NCBI GenBank assembly: GCA_937893415.1
Contig: CALBWZ010000368.1
Span: 1-11,141 of the forward strand
Source of the DNA: an uncultured Comamonadaceae bacterium
GTDB lineage: Bacteria; Pseudomonadota; Gammaproteobacteria; Burkholderiales; Burkholderiaceae_C
DNA: 11,141 bases
Reading direction: 5' to 3'
Shown here: piece by piece, positions 1 to 7,622 of the stretch
How the letters are laid out: each line of letters opens with the position of its first letter
Position numbering within the stretch: the first letter of the stretch is position 1
Notes under the pieces: generated by a model
Databases searched by the model: none
Told to the model about the DNA's origin: nothing
Seen by the model: only the letters and a program-made list of their open reading frames with translations
Position numbers and translations under genes: made by a program

Positions 1-1
1 G

Positions 2-80
2 ACCCAACACACGGGTTTGTTGTTGGGTGATTGTGTGAGGCAACCGGCCAAGTTGGCACCCCCGTGTGACGATTGCCTCA
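2..80. terminator. Inverted repeats 3' of the DUF1330 gene, possible terminator region
   Basis: Two perfect 8-base inverted repeats lie just downstream of the minus-strand DUF1330 gene. One pairs bases 2-9 with 21-28 (11-base loop). The other pairs 36-43 with 73-80 and encloses a smaller GCCAA/TTGGC hairpin at 47-57. Neither is followed by a clear U-run within the window on the minus strand, so a standard intrinsic terminator is not proven. The position fits transcript 3'-end formation or stabilisation for the DUF1330 gene. The left edge of the window cuts off whatever follows. Confidence 0.3.
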
Positions 81-84
81 TACA

Positions 85-402
85 TTAAGCGCGCGCTGGT
101 AAACCGTGCAGCATTGTTAGGTATTCAAGTTGTGTGCCCTGACGGCGGAATTCGCTGAGCGTTTGGTACTCAGGATCTGCATACCAGCTGGTGGCTTGTT
201 CCTCTGAGGGGAACTTAAAAATGATCATTCGCCCGTTTGGTGGCTTGCTACCTTCTAGGGTGATGTGCGCATCATCAAAGGTGAGAAACTCACCACCGTA
301 TCGTTTGAGAATGGCAAAAAAACCTTTTTCATAGTTTCTGTATGCAGCAGCGTCTTGTACGGTCAGGTTGACCACCATGTAAACCGGGCTATGTGAACTC
401 AT
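85..402 (-). CDS. DUF1330 family protein
   Basis: This 105-residue cytoplasmic protein matches the DUF1330 family (PF07045), small dimeric ferredoxin-like alpha/beta-barrel proteins with no agreed biochemical role. The features seen are an N-terminal YMVVNLTV strand, a central EG pair at residues 50-51, and the family's hallmark stretch at residues 64-80, which includes FPS, a WY pair and DPEYQ. The length of about 100 residues is normal for the family and there is no signal peptide or membrane segment. The ATG at 402 puts the family start in register; I see no strong ribosome binding site in front of it. It stands alone on the minus strand, divergent from the malate/tartrate dehydrogenase gene, so a link to that metabolism is possible but unproven. 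Confidence 0.88.
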   Translation of the reverse strand: MSSHSPVYMVVNLTVQDAAAYRNYEKGFFAILKRYGGEFLTFDDAHITLEGSKPPNGRMIIFKFPSEEQATSWYADPEYQTLSEFRRQGTQLEYLTMLHGLPARA

Positions 403-738
403 AACGGCTATTGCTTTCTGTATGTGACGCCACAGCGTGTGTGCTTGAACTGTTTTTCAACGCAAGTTGTTGCTCATGCGTGGCAGGGTGGAACAATTCA
501 GTCACCTACATTACGCATGAATGCCCAAGTGTTGTTGCACGCATGTGACACCTGTGCAGCCACCTCCTTGCCGCAACGTGCCATGTCTGGGGTCTTCCCT
601 AGGCCCTCGGTGACTGGCAGGTTGCGCACACAGCGCTTGTGTCGGCCATGGCAGGGCGGCACTGGTAGGGGCCAATGGCTGCAGGCTATGCGATTAAAAT
701 ACCAGCTTGTACATGCAGCATTTTTTACCACCACCCCT
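403..738. other. Divergent intergenic region, no convincing gene
   Basis: This 336-base stretch separates the divergent DUF1330 and dehydrogenase genes and should carry both promoters. The plus frame of the dehydrogenase stays open back to 424, but its translation is rich in Cys, Gln and Arg and does not resemble the enzyme family, so I treat it as non-coding. A small dyad, ACACA-GCGCT-TGTGT at 628-642, could be an operator half-site pair. A TAAAAT hexamer at 695-700 resembles a -10 box for the plus-strand gene, but no good -35 lies at the right spacing. I cannot place either promoter with confidence. Confidence 0.5.
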
Positions 739-1815
739 ATGACCACACGCACCCACCACATTGCCGTTATTCCCGGCGACGGCATCGGCCAAGAGGTTAT
801 GCCTCCCGCATTGGCCGTGCTGGAAGTTGCTGCCAAGCGCTTTGGCTTTGAGCTCAGTTTGTTGCCTATTGCGTGGGCAAGTTGTGATTACTACCAAGCG
901 CACGGTCAGATGATGCCCGATGACTGGAAGGCGCAATTAAGCACTTCTGATGCCTTGTTGTTTGGCGCAGTGGGTTGGCCAGCGACGGTGCCTGACCATG
1001 TATCACTGTGGGGCTCGTTGCTCAAGTTCAGGCGCGAGTTTGACCAATACGTTAACTTGCGTCCTGTGCGCTTGTTTGAAGGCGTGACGTGTCCGTTGGC
1101 TGGACGCAAGCCAGGCGACATTGATTACCTGGTGGTGCGTGAAAACACGGAGGGTGAGTACACCGCGTTGGGTGGTGTGATGTTCGAGGGCACTGAGCGG
1201 GAAATTGTCATACAAGAGTCTGTATTTTCACGCGTGGGTACAGACCGAGTGCTGCGCTACGCCTTCGAAGAAGCGCGCAAGCGCGAGCGAAAGCACCTCA
1301 CTATTGCAACCAAGAGCAACGGCATCGCCGTGAGCATGCCGTGGTGGGACAAACGCGCAGATGTGGTGGGTCAAGACTACCCAGATGTGGTGGCCGACAA
1401 GCAACACATTGATATTTTGTCGGCACGCTTTGTGTTGCAGCCAGACCGCTTTAGCGTGGTGGTCGCCAGTAATTTGTTTGGTGATATTTTGTCTGATTTG
1501 GGTCCGGCAACCACCGGCACCATTGGCTTGGCACCATCTGCCAATCTCAACCCTGAGCGACAGTTCCCATCGCTGTTTGAGCCCGTTCATGGTTCTGCGC
1601 CAGACATTGTTGGCAAGGGCATTGCCAACCCTATTGCCATGATTTGGAGCGCCGCTTTGATGCTGGAGTTCTTAGGTGAACAGGCCGCCCACGATGCCAT
1701 TTTGAAAGCTGTGGAGGACGTGCTGCGTACAGGTCCGCACACCCCAGATCTGGGTGGTTCAGCCACCACCCATGAGGTGGGTGAGGCGATTGCTGCGTTG
1801 GTTGCTGGCGGGTAA
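739..1815 (+). CDS. ttuC: D-malate/tartrate dehydrogenase (TtuC/DmlA family)
   Basis: This 358-residue cytoplasmic enzyme belongs to the isocitrate/isopropylmalate dehydrogenase superfamily, in the branch that oxidises D-malate or tartrate with NAD+ and a divalent metal and can decarboxylate the product. Visible family marks are IPGDGIG at residues 11-17, the SLWGSLLKFRREFDQYVNLR block at 89-108, NTEGEY ending in Tyr141, Lys192 in TKSNG, Asp225 in DKQHID, the metal-binding aspartates 249 and 253 in NLFGDILSDLGP, and the nucleotide-loop stretch EPVHGSAPDI at 281-290. From memory the sequence is very close to E. coli DmlA along its whole length. The frame is open upstream to 424, but the family N-terminus (about six residues before IAVIPGDG) fixes the start at the ATG at 739. 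No Shine-Dalgarno is obvious there. Choosing between D-malate and tartrate as main substrate is not possible from sequence. The gene converges with the ABC exporter gene, 28 bases apart. Confidence 0.93.
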   Translation: MTTRTHHIAVIPGDGIGQEVMPPALAVLEVAAKRFGFELSLLPIAWASCDYYQAHGQMMPDDWKAQLSTSDALLFGAVGWPATVPDHVSLWGSLLKFRREFDQYVNLRPVRLFEGVTCPLAGRKPGDIDYLVVRENTEGEYTALGGVMFEGTEREIVIQESVFSRVGTDRVLRYAFEEARKRERKHLTIATKSNGIAVSMPWWDKRADVVGQDYPDVVADKQHIDILSARFVLQPDRFSVVVASNLFGDILSDLGPATTGTIGLAPSANLNPERQFPSLFEPVHGSAPDIVGKGIANPIAMIWSAALMLEFLGEQAAHDAILKAVEDVLRTGPHTPDLGGSATTHEVGEAIAALVAGG

Positions 1816-1834
1816 AACCAGCGCGTAAAACCAG
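1804..1834. repeat. Tandem 10-base repeat and small hairpin between convergent genes
   Basis: The decamer GTAAAACCAG occurs at 1812-1821 and again at 1825-1834, separated by three bases. The first copy spans the dehydrogenase stop codon. GCTGG at 1804-1808 can pair with CCAGC at 1818-1822. On the minus strand each repeat reads CTGGTTTTAC, giving short T-runs. This could act as a weak bidirectional terminator in the 28-base gap between convergent genes, but the stem is only five base pairs. Confidence 0.25.
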
Positions 1835-1843
1835 TAGGTCGTA

Positions 1844-3640
1844 CTAGGTCAGCGCAGGTTCAACAGCCGGCGCTTCCTGACCAAACTGTGCCTGCGCCAA
1901 TGCCGCGTAAGCCCCGTTGTGAGCCAATAACTCGTGGTGTTTGCCTTGCTCCACAATGTGTCCGCCAGCAATCACCACAATGCTGTCGGCGCGTTGTACG
2001 GTTGACAAACGGTGCGCCACCACAATGGTGGTGCGGCCTTGCATGGCGCGGTCTAGGGCGGCTTGCACCATTTGTTCGCTGTGCGTATCGAGTGCGCTGG
2101 TCGCTTCATCAAGCAGCAGCAACGGTGCATTTTTCAGCATGGCACGGGCAATGGCCAAGCGCTGGCGTTGACCGCCAGACAGGCGCACACCGCGCTCTCC
2201 CATGAAGGTTTCGTAGCCCATGGGCAAGGCCATGATGAAGTCGTGTGCGTAGGCCGCTTTGGCCGCTGCAACCACCTCGTCGTTGGTGGCGTCTGGACGG
2301 CCATAGCGGATGTTGTCTAGGGCTGATGCGGCAAACACCACGGGCTCTTGTGGCACCACGCCAACGTGGGTGCGCAAGTCCGTTAAAGCCAAGGTTTTAA
2401 TGGATGTACCTTGTAGCAATATGCTGCCGTCTTGCGTGTCATAGAAGCGTTGCAGCAGTTGCATGATGGTGGTTTTACCCGCCCCACTGGCGCCCACCAA
2501 TGCAACAGTTGTGCCGGCCTTAATGTGCAGGTTGATACCGTTTAGAGCGGGCATCTCTAGACGGGATGGGTAGGCAAATTGCACGTTGATTAATTGCACA
2601 TCCAACCCTTGGTGGCTGGGTTTGAGTGGCTGTGTGTGCGTGGCCTCTTGGATGTGACTGGGCATGTGCAGCAATTCAATGAGGCGCTCACTGGCTCCGG
2701 CTGCGCGCAACAAGTCACCACTCACTTCGCCCAGCACTGCAAAGGCACCGGCCAAAATAATCACATACAGCACAGTTTGCCCAAGCTCGCCTGGGCTGAG
2801 CGTTCCAGCCAACACGGCCAGCGTGCCCATGTACAAGCCCCATAGCAAGGCTGCACTGGTGGTAACCATCACAAATGTAACCAGCGCTGAGCGCGCGGTA
2901 GAGCGGCGAATAGCCGAGCGAAAAGCCGCGTTGGTCGAGTGCTCAAAACGCGAGGCCTCTCGGCCTTGCGCGGTATAGCTTTGGACCACTGTGATGGCAT
3001 TCAACACCTCACTGGCCAGCGCGCTGGCGTCGGCCACACGGTCTTGGCTGTCGCGTGATAGGCGGCGCACGCGCCTGCCCATCCACATGCTAGGCGCTAT
3101 CACCAGCAACAAACCGGCGCAGACCTGGGCCATCATGAGCGGGTGGTGCCACACCAGCATGCCCAAAGCGCCAAGTCCCATCACAGTGTTGCGCAGGCCC
3201 ATGCTCAGTGATGAGCCCACCACGGTTTGCACCAGAGTGGTGTCAGCGCTCAAGCGGGACAGCACATCGCCAGTGGGTGTTTGTTCAAAAAACTGTGGGC
3301 TTTGGTTGAGCACCCGTGCGTAAACAGCTTGGCGAATATCGGCTGTTATGCGCTCACCCAACCAACTCACCATAAAAAACCGCGCGCCCGAAAACAAAGC
3401 CAATGCCACGGCCACGCCGAATAACATGGCGAAGTACCAGGCTATGTCTTGCGGGTTGTTGCCACTGGTGCTGCTTAAGCCACCGTCTATGAGTTTGCGC
3501 AGCGCGGTGGGAAATACCAGCGTGGCGGCTGCGGCGGCCAACAACATCAGCAGCGCAAAGCCAACCTGCCAACGGTAGGGCTTGATAAATGGGCTGAGCG
3601 ACAGCAAGCCTTGGGTTCTGGTCGGGGTAGGGGTGGTCAT
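1844..3640 (-). CDS. ABCB-type ABC exporter, fused permease and ATPase (MsbA-like half transporter)
   Basis: This 598-residue inner-membrane protein is a half transporter that would work as a homodimer, exporting a lipid, drug or peptide-like substrate by ATP hydrolysis. Residues of about 20-310 form the type I exporter membrane domain, with hydrophobic helices near 25-48, 70-92, 150-185 and 250-310. Residues of about 348-580 form the ATPase: Walker A GASGAGKTT at 383-391, Q-loop Gln431, signature LSGGQ at 487-491, Walker B LLLLDE at 507-512, D-loop SALD at 515-518 and switch His543. All catalytic residues are present. The length is normal for MsbA and related proteins. The start ATG at 3640 lies 37 bases after the lipocalin gene's stop, so it is probably the last gene of the transcript; a promoter in the gap is not visible. 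It resembles the MsbA-related proteobacterial group more than true MsbA, so the substrate is unknown. Confidence 0.9.
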   Translation of the reverse strand: MTTPTPTRTQGLLSLSPFIKPYRWQVGFALLMLLAAAAATLVFPTALRKLIDGGLSSTSGNNPQDIAWYFAMLFGVAVALALFSGARFFMVSWLGERITADIRQAVYARVLNQSPQFFEQTPTGDVLSRLSADTTLVQTVVGSSLSMGLRNTVMGLGALGMLVWHHPLMMAQVCAGLLLVIAPSMWMGRRVRRLSRDSQDRVADASALASEVLNAITVVQSYTAQGREASRFEHSTNAAFRSAIRRSTARSALVTFVMVTTSAALLWGLYMGTLAVLAGTLSPGELGQTVLYVIILAGAFAVLGEVSGDLLRAAGASERLIELLHMPSHIQEATHTQPLKPSHQGLDVQLINVQFAYPSRLEMPALNGINLHIKAGTTVALVGASGAGKTTIMQLLQRFYDTQDGSILLQGTSIKTLALTDLRTHVGVVPQEPVVFAASALDNIRYGRPDATNDEVVAAAKAAYAHDFIMALPMGYETFMGERGVRLSGGQRQRLAIARAMLKNAPLLLLDEATSALDTHSEQMVQAALDRAMQGRTTIVVAHRLSTVQRADSIVVIAGGHIVEQGKHHELLAHNGAYAALAQAQFGQEAPAVEPALT

Positions 3641-3677
3641 AAAGCGGTGCGCTTGTGTCTGGTGCCTGAAATGGTAT

Positions 3678-4940
3678 TTATAAACGAATCGATTGGCCGT
3701 AGCCGGTCATCTCAAGATAACCCCAAGCCACGCGTTGGCCTTGTGCGTTGTGCAAGCCGCACAAGCCTTCCCAATACACAGTGCTAGTACTTTGGCGGCT
3801 GTCCAGCTCTTGGTCGGGCATAACGGGTTGAACATCAAACGCACCATGTGGTGTGTTGAGGCGCCATCCTACGGGATATTTGATACCGGTTCTCGGGCTT
3901 TGCCACATGTCGCCAGGAATAAATACAATATCGGCCGGTTTGTAGGTGCGCAGCTGCCCTTGCACCGTGCGGTGGGACCCGCCAGCCCACAGCGTCTGTT
4001 GCTGCGTATCGCGCAGCTGAAAGGCTGTCAGGGCGGTACCGTCATCAAAGTTAAAGCCGACCCAGTCCCAACCTGCTGCGCCGTCAGGCATGAACCCATG
4101 GCTCCACTCGTGGTCTAGCCAGCCGCGCCCTGTGCGTGCGTGGCTCACGCCGTCTATATCGAGCTTGGCGCGCAGTTGCAGTTGTGGGTGTGTGGTGTAC
4201 CAACTGGTGTCGCGCTGCGCGGGTCCTTTTTGCGACAAGCCTTTGTTGCCTTGCAAGATGGGTGGTTGTGACGCACTGGCAAGAACCGACACGTTAAAAC
4301 CGCCTGTGTGTATGCCATTCTTGTGGTCACCCGTGCTGTGCGCGTTGGCGGTGAATTGCTTGTCTGTGGTGCTGCTCATGTGCCAAGTGCCATCTGCATT
4401 GGCAATGCCGACGTCCATCAACTCGGTGCTGGCCCAAGCGCCCGGGTAAGCCCTGTTATCGGTGACTTGTACGTTGCTGGGGCGTTGTGTGTGCCCGTTC
4501 CACCTAGCGGTTCGTTGGCTGTGGCGAAGCTGGCCGGTATACCCATCGGCACCTGGCGGTATGGCCAGTGCGGCATGGGCAAACACCAGGTGTTTGGCGG
4601 CCAGTTGTTGTGTCAGTCCTGCGTTGCTGGCAATGCGCTTTCTGAAAAAAGTCACTTGCAGTCCTATGGGTGTGGCGCTGCCCGGCACCTCCACATAGCC
4701 TGTGAGGTACCACCACTCAATGTCAAAGTTGTTGTGTGAGCCCAAGTCACGTGGGAATACCAGCCCATCGGTTGACAGTTGTGCTGAGGCCGAGTTGTGT
4801 GGTCCCAGCCCACAGCCCACACCAGCACCAAGCGCCAGCTGCGCAGCTGCGCCGCGCAAAAGCTGTCGCCGGTTGATGGCCGTGCTGGGTCTGATGGCGT
4901 TGTTGTTCATGTGCTTGGTCACCATGTGTGTGTCAATCAT
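3678..4940 (-). CDS. AttH/CrtC-like secreted lipocalin-fold protein with Tat signal
   Basis: This 420-residue protein belongs to the AttH/carotenoid 1,2-hydratase-like family (tandem lipocalin-like domains, PF07143/PF17186). Family marks are FPRD at residues 62-65, EWWY at 75-78, FFR near 98-100, LQG then GLSQKGP at 229-240, GRGWLDHEWS at 271-280, WDWVGF at 291-296, YWEGLC at 389-394 and GYLEMTGY at 407-414. The N-terminus has a twin-arginine signal (RRQLLR at 24-29), a hydrophobic stretch to about residue 42 and a likely cleavage after ASA at 51-53, so it should be exported folded through Tat. It lacks a lipobox. The first ATG is four bases after the permease stop; in-frame ATGs at residues 6 and 11 are also possible starts, the last giving a typical Tat n-region. 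Such proteins are usually encoded beside FtsX-type permeases, as here, and are thought to bind hydrophobic ligands. No carotenoid genes lie nearby, so carotenoid hydration is unlikely. Confidence 0.88.
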   Translation of the reverse strand: MIDTHMVTKHMNNNAIRPSTAINRRQLLRGAAAQLALGAGVGCGLGPHNSASAQLSTDGLVFPRDLGSHNNFDIEWWYLTGYVEVPGSATPIGLQVTFFRKRIASNAGLTQQLAAKHLVFAHAALAIPPGADGYTGQLRHSQRTARWNGHTQRPSNVQVTDNRAYPGAWASTELMDVGIANADGTWHMSSTTDKQFTANAHSTGDHKNGIHTGGFNVSVLASASQPPILQGNKGLSQKGPAQRDTSWYTTHPQLQLRAKLDIDGVSHARTGRGWLDHEWSHGFMPDGAAGWDWVGFNFDDGTALTAFQLRDTQQQTLWAGGSHRTVQGQLRTYKPADIVFIPGDMWQSPRTGIKYPVGWRLNTPHGAFDVQPVMPDQELDSRQSTSTVYWEGLCGLHNAQGQRVAWGYLEMTGYGQSIRL

Positions 4941-4944
4941 GTGC

Positions 4945-7620
4945 CTACCAATCTTGCTTCACCGTTTGAACCGCTTGCATGGACAGTGCACGTCTGGCCA
5001 CCCATGCGCTGGTCAGCGTGCCGCACACCACCACAGCGGCGCATAAACCGGCTAAACGCCAAGGGGGTAGTTGCCAATCCATGGTCCAGTGGAAGCTTTG
5101 CGGGTTGACCACAAACACCAGCACCGCGCTGACCACCAAGCCCAGCAGCAGACCCACAACAGCCGCTACCGAGCTCCACAGCAAAGCTTCAGTAGTGACC
5201 AAACCTTGTACCTGGCGCGGCTCAAGCCCTAGGTGGGCCAGCAGGCCAAACTCACGTTGTCTGGCCAACACTTGTGCGCTGACGCTGGCGGCCACACCAA
5301 ACAAGCCAATGCCAATGGCCACCAGCTGCAGCCACTGTGTGACGGCAAAGCTGCGGTCGAAGATGCGCAGCGACTGCGCGCGTATATCGCCAGTGGTGGC
5401 CATGTTTAATTCGGTGCTTGGTGCGTTGTCATGCGTGCTGCTGTACAGCGCTCTGATGTTAGATTGCAGCCCATTTAACACAGCAGGTGTGGCGTCTTGG
5501 TCAGATGCAAGCGTGACGGCAATGTCTGAGATGGTGGGCGTGATGTGTGTGTTGGCAAGGTCATCCCAATGCACGACGATGCTGCCACTTTGCCTGGCGT
5601 AGTCTCGCCATATGCCTGCAACATACGGGTGTTGACTGGTGTTGTTGGGTTGACTGGAGTGGGTTGTACGCGCAAACAACTGCTCAAAGGGCTGACCAAC
5701 CGACAAGCCGTAGGTGTCTCGTAGAGCCTCACTGACCCACACAGGGTAGTGGTTCGCGTCAGGTGCAACAACGCGGTCGGCGTTGGCCACAGTGGGGGCC
5801 GCAGGCAAGTCCAGCGGCCAGCCGCTAGCGTCTAGTTGCAAGTCGCGGGCAATGAGTGCAACTTGTGGCTGGTTGGGGTCTAAGGTGAGGAGGCTTGTGT
5901 GCTGAATGCTGGCGCGTTTCACGCCCTGTTGCTGGCGCAGTTGGTCCACAAACTGTGGGTTGAAAGCACGCGTGTCTGTTGAGCTGTTGGGTGCTGAGGC
6001 CCGCAAGTACATGTCTGCGGGCAGGATGGTGTCTAGCCACTGCGTGACTGAGCCTCTGAAGCTAGAGACCATCACAGTCAAGGCCACAGCCAATGCCAAG
6101 CTGGCCACCACACCACTGATGGCCACAGTGCCTGCATACGGTATGCGCTGCGCGCGGGTGAGCGCCAACATGGGCAGCATGCGCTGGTACAGCCGCTGCG
6201 GCGTGCGCGCCAACAGCCACGCCACCACCACGGGCAAACACACCAAGCCACCTACCAGCAGCAAGCCAATGCCTATGTAAGCGCCCAGTGGCATGTCCCA
6301 GATGGGGGGCACGTTGATGGCCAGCGCGCTGCTTGCCAACAGTGCCACACCCCACCACCATTGCTGTTGGTTGTTGTGTGCTTTTTCAACATACAGGCCT
6401 TTAATGGCAATGGCGGGTGCCACGTTGGCCACACTGCGAGCAGGCCACCAGGCACCAAACAAAGTGGCAGCAGTGCCCAAGGCCATGAAACCCATCACCG
6501 CGCCAACGTTGGCCCACAGCTGCAGCGCGGGTTCACGGCTGGCCAGCATGCCGCCGCCCAAATCGCCGTTGAGCACATGCAGCGCCAAGCTGGCCAAGCC
6601 AATGGCCAACAACACACCGAGCACGCTGCCCACCAAGCCCAGTACACAGGCCTCGGCCAACACCAACGCCATGCGCATGCGAGGTGTGCAGCCCAACACA
6701 CCCAGCAATGCAAACTGCGGCAAGCGTTTGGCCACACTGAGCGACAACACTGAAAAGACCAAAAAAGCACCTGTGAACAAGGCCACCAATGCCAGCACGC
6801 TCAAGTTCACGCGGTAGGCGCGCGTCATGTTGATGAGGCGACTGGCTTCTTGCTCAGGCGCTTGCACATATACGCTGCCGTCTAAATCCCACTGCGTCAT
6901 GAGTTGCTTGGCCGTCACAGGCTGTGCGGTGTTGACAGCTGTGTTGATGCCAATGCGTGTCAGTCCATCGTCAAGGGACAGCAGTTGCTGCGCAGCTGCA
7001 ATGTCCATGACCAAGGTGGCTTGACGGCCCCCTTTAACCGTGCCGGCAACACGCAAGTTGTGCCACACAGTGCCCACTTGCAGTTGCAAGACCGATTGCG
7101 TGGGCTGGCCCAACAGGTTGGCGGCGGCGGCGTTGATGAACACGGCGTCGGGGGCAAATAGATCCAGCCTGTCGCCGTTGGCTTCGGCATTGTTGTTGGC
7201 CATGGGTACCCAGTTCAAGCCCAGTTGGGCTTGCGCCAAGGCATCCACACCCCGCAGTTGCACAGTGATGGGCGCGCTGTTTGCACGAACTGCCACGTTG
7301 GCCTCTACCAGGGGCAACACATGCGACACGCCTGCTTGTGTGCTGATGTGCATCAGCACGTCTGTCGGTATGGGTGTGTTGGCGCTGCTGCGCAGCCACC
7401 ACATGGGCTCGCCACTGAGCAGGCCTTGCGTGTTGCGTCCGGCTTGGTCGCTGGCGCGGCTGAATTCTGCAAGTGCAGAGGCGTTGATGAGGTGCACGGC
7501 CAGCGCCAACGCCACGCCCAGTGCGATGGTCAGTGTGGCGGTCAGTGTTCGCCAAGGGTGTTGCGCAACTTCACCTACAGAGTAGGTGCGCAGCAAGCTG
7601 GCAAGCGTGCGCATGGACAT
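4945..7620 (-). CDS. FtsX-type ABC transporter permease with two FtsX domains (AttF-AttG / YbbP-like)
   Basis: This 891-residue inner-membrane permease holds two FtsX/MacB modules in one chain. I see about ten hydrophobic helices, near residues 26-48, 272-298, 318-346, 370-393, 424-440, 446-470, 496-518, 762-785, 810-838 and 855-877. Two large extracytoplasmic domains (about 50-270 and 520-760) follow the first helix of each module. The cytoplasmic loops with KRLPQFALLGVLG (298-310) and ARQREFGLLAHLG (786-798) are the FtsX coupling helices that meet an ATPase. The protein has no ATPase domain. Related permeases, such as YbbP with YbbA or AttFG with AttE, pair with a LolD-type ATPase and do not move substrate across the membrane like importers; they are mechanotransmitters or extract lipid-like cargo. 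The ATG at 7620 starts two bases after the hisP stop, and the stop is four bases before the lipocalin ATG, so the three genes look translationally linked. Confidence 0.9.
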   Translation of the reverse strand: MSMRTLASLLRTYSVGEVAQHPWRTLTATLTIALGVALALAVHLINASALAEFSRASDQAGRNTQGLLSGEPMWWLRSSANTPIPTDVLMHISTQAGVSHVLPLVEANVAVRANSAPITVQLRGVDALAQAQLGLNWVPMANNNAEANGDRLDLFAPDAVFINAAAANLLGQPTQSVLQLQVGTVWHNLRVAGTVKGGRQATLVMDIAAAQQLLSLDDGLTRIGINTAVNTAQPVTAKQLMTQWDLDGSVYVQAPEQEASRLINMTRAYRVNLSVLALVALFTGAFLVFSVLSLSVAKRLPQFALLGVLGCTPRMRMALVLAEACVLGLVGSVLGVLLAIGLASLALHVLNGDLGGGMLASREPALQLWANVGAVMGFMALGTAATLFGAWWPARSVANVAPAIAIKGLYVEKAHNNQQQWWWGVALLASSALAINVPPIWDMPLGAYIGIGLLLVGGLVCLPVVVAWLLARTPQRLYQRMLPMLALTRAQRIPYAGTVAISGVVASLALAVALTVMVSSFRGSVTQWLDTILPADMYLRASAPNSSTDTRAFNPQFVDQLRQQQGVKRASIQHTSLLTLDPNQPQVALIARDLQLDASGWPLDLPAAPTVANADRVVAPDANHYPVWVSEALRDTYGLSVGQPFEQLFARTTHSSQPNNTSQHPYVAGIWRDYARQSGSIVVHWDDLANTHITPTISDIAVTLASDQDATPAVLNGLQSNIRALYSSTHDNAPSTELNMATTGDIRAQSLRIFDRSFAVTQWLQLVAIGIGLFGVAASVSAQVLARQREFGLLAHLGLEPRQVQGLVTTEALLWSSVAAVVGLLLGLVVSAVLVFVVNPQSFHWTMDWQLPPWRLAGLCAAVVVCGTLTSAWVARRALSMQAVQTVKQDW

Positions 7621-7622
7621 GC

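Noticed and set aside
424..738. N-terminal extension of the malate/tartrate dehydrogenase
   Set aside because: The family begins just before IAVIPGDG; the upstream translation has no family resemblance and no ribosome binding site supports the ATG/GTG candidates there.
498..836. Minus-strand open frame of 112 codons in the intergenic region
   Set aside because: It overlaps the start of the dehydrogenase gene antisense and shows no recognisable protein features.
4810..4815. Lipobox cysteine in the AttH-like signal peptide (residue 43)
   Set aside because: The residues before the Cys (Gly-Val-Gly) do not fit a lipobox, and a normal ASA cleavage site follows.
3678..4940. Carotenoid 1,2-hydratase (CrtC) as the function of the lipocalin-like protein
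   Set aside because: The family includes CrtC, but the Tat signal, the FtsX permease neighbour and the absence of carotenoid genes favour an AttH-like role.
4979..5602. Plus-strand open frame of 207 codons
   Set aside because: It lies wholly antisense to the FtsX permease gene, its translation is Thr/Ser/Cys-rich without domains, and such frames arise from the codon bias of the real gene.
6293..6817. Plus-strand open frame of 174 codons
   Set aside because: Antisense shadow of the permease gene with low-complexity Ala/Pro/Thr-rich translation.
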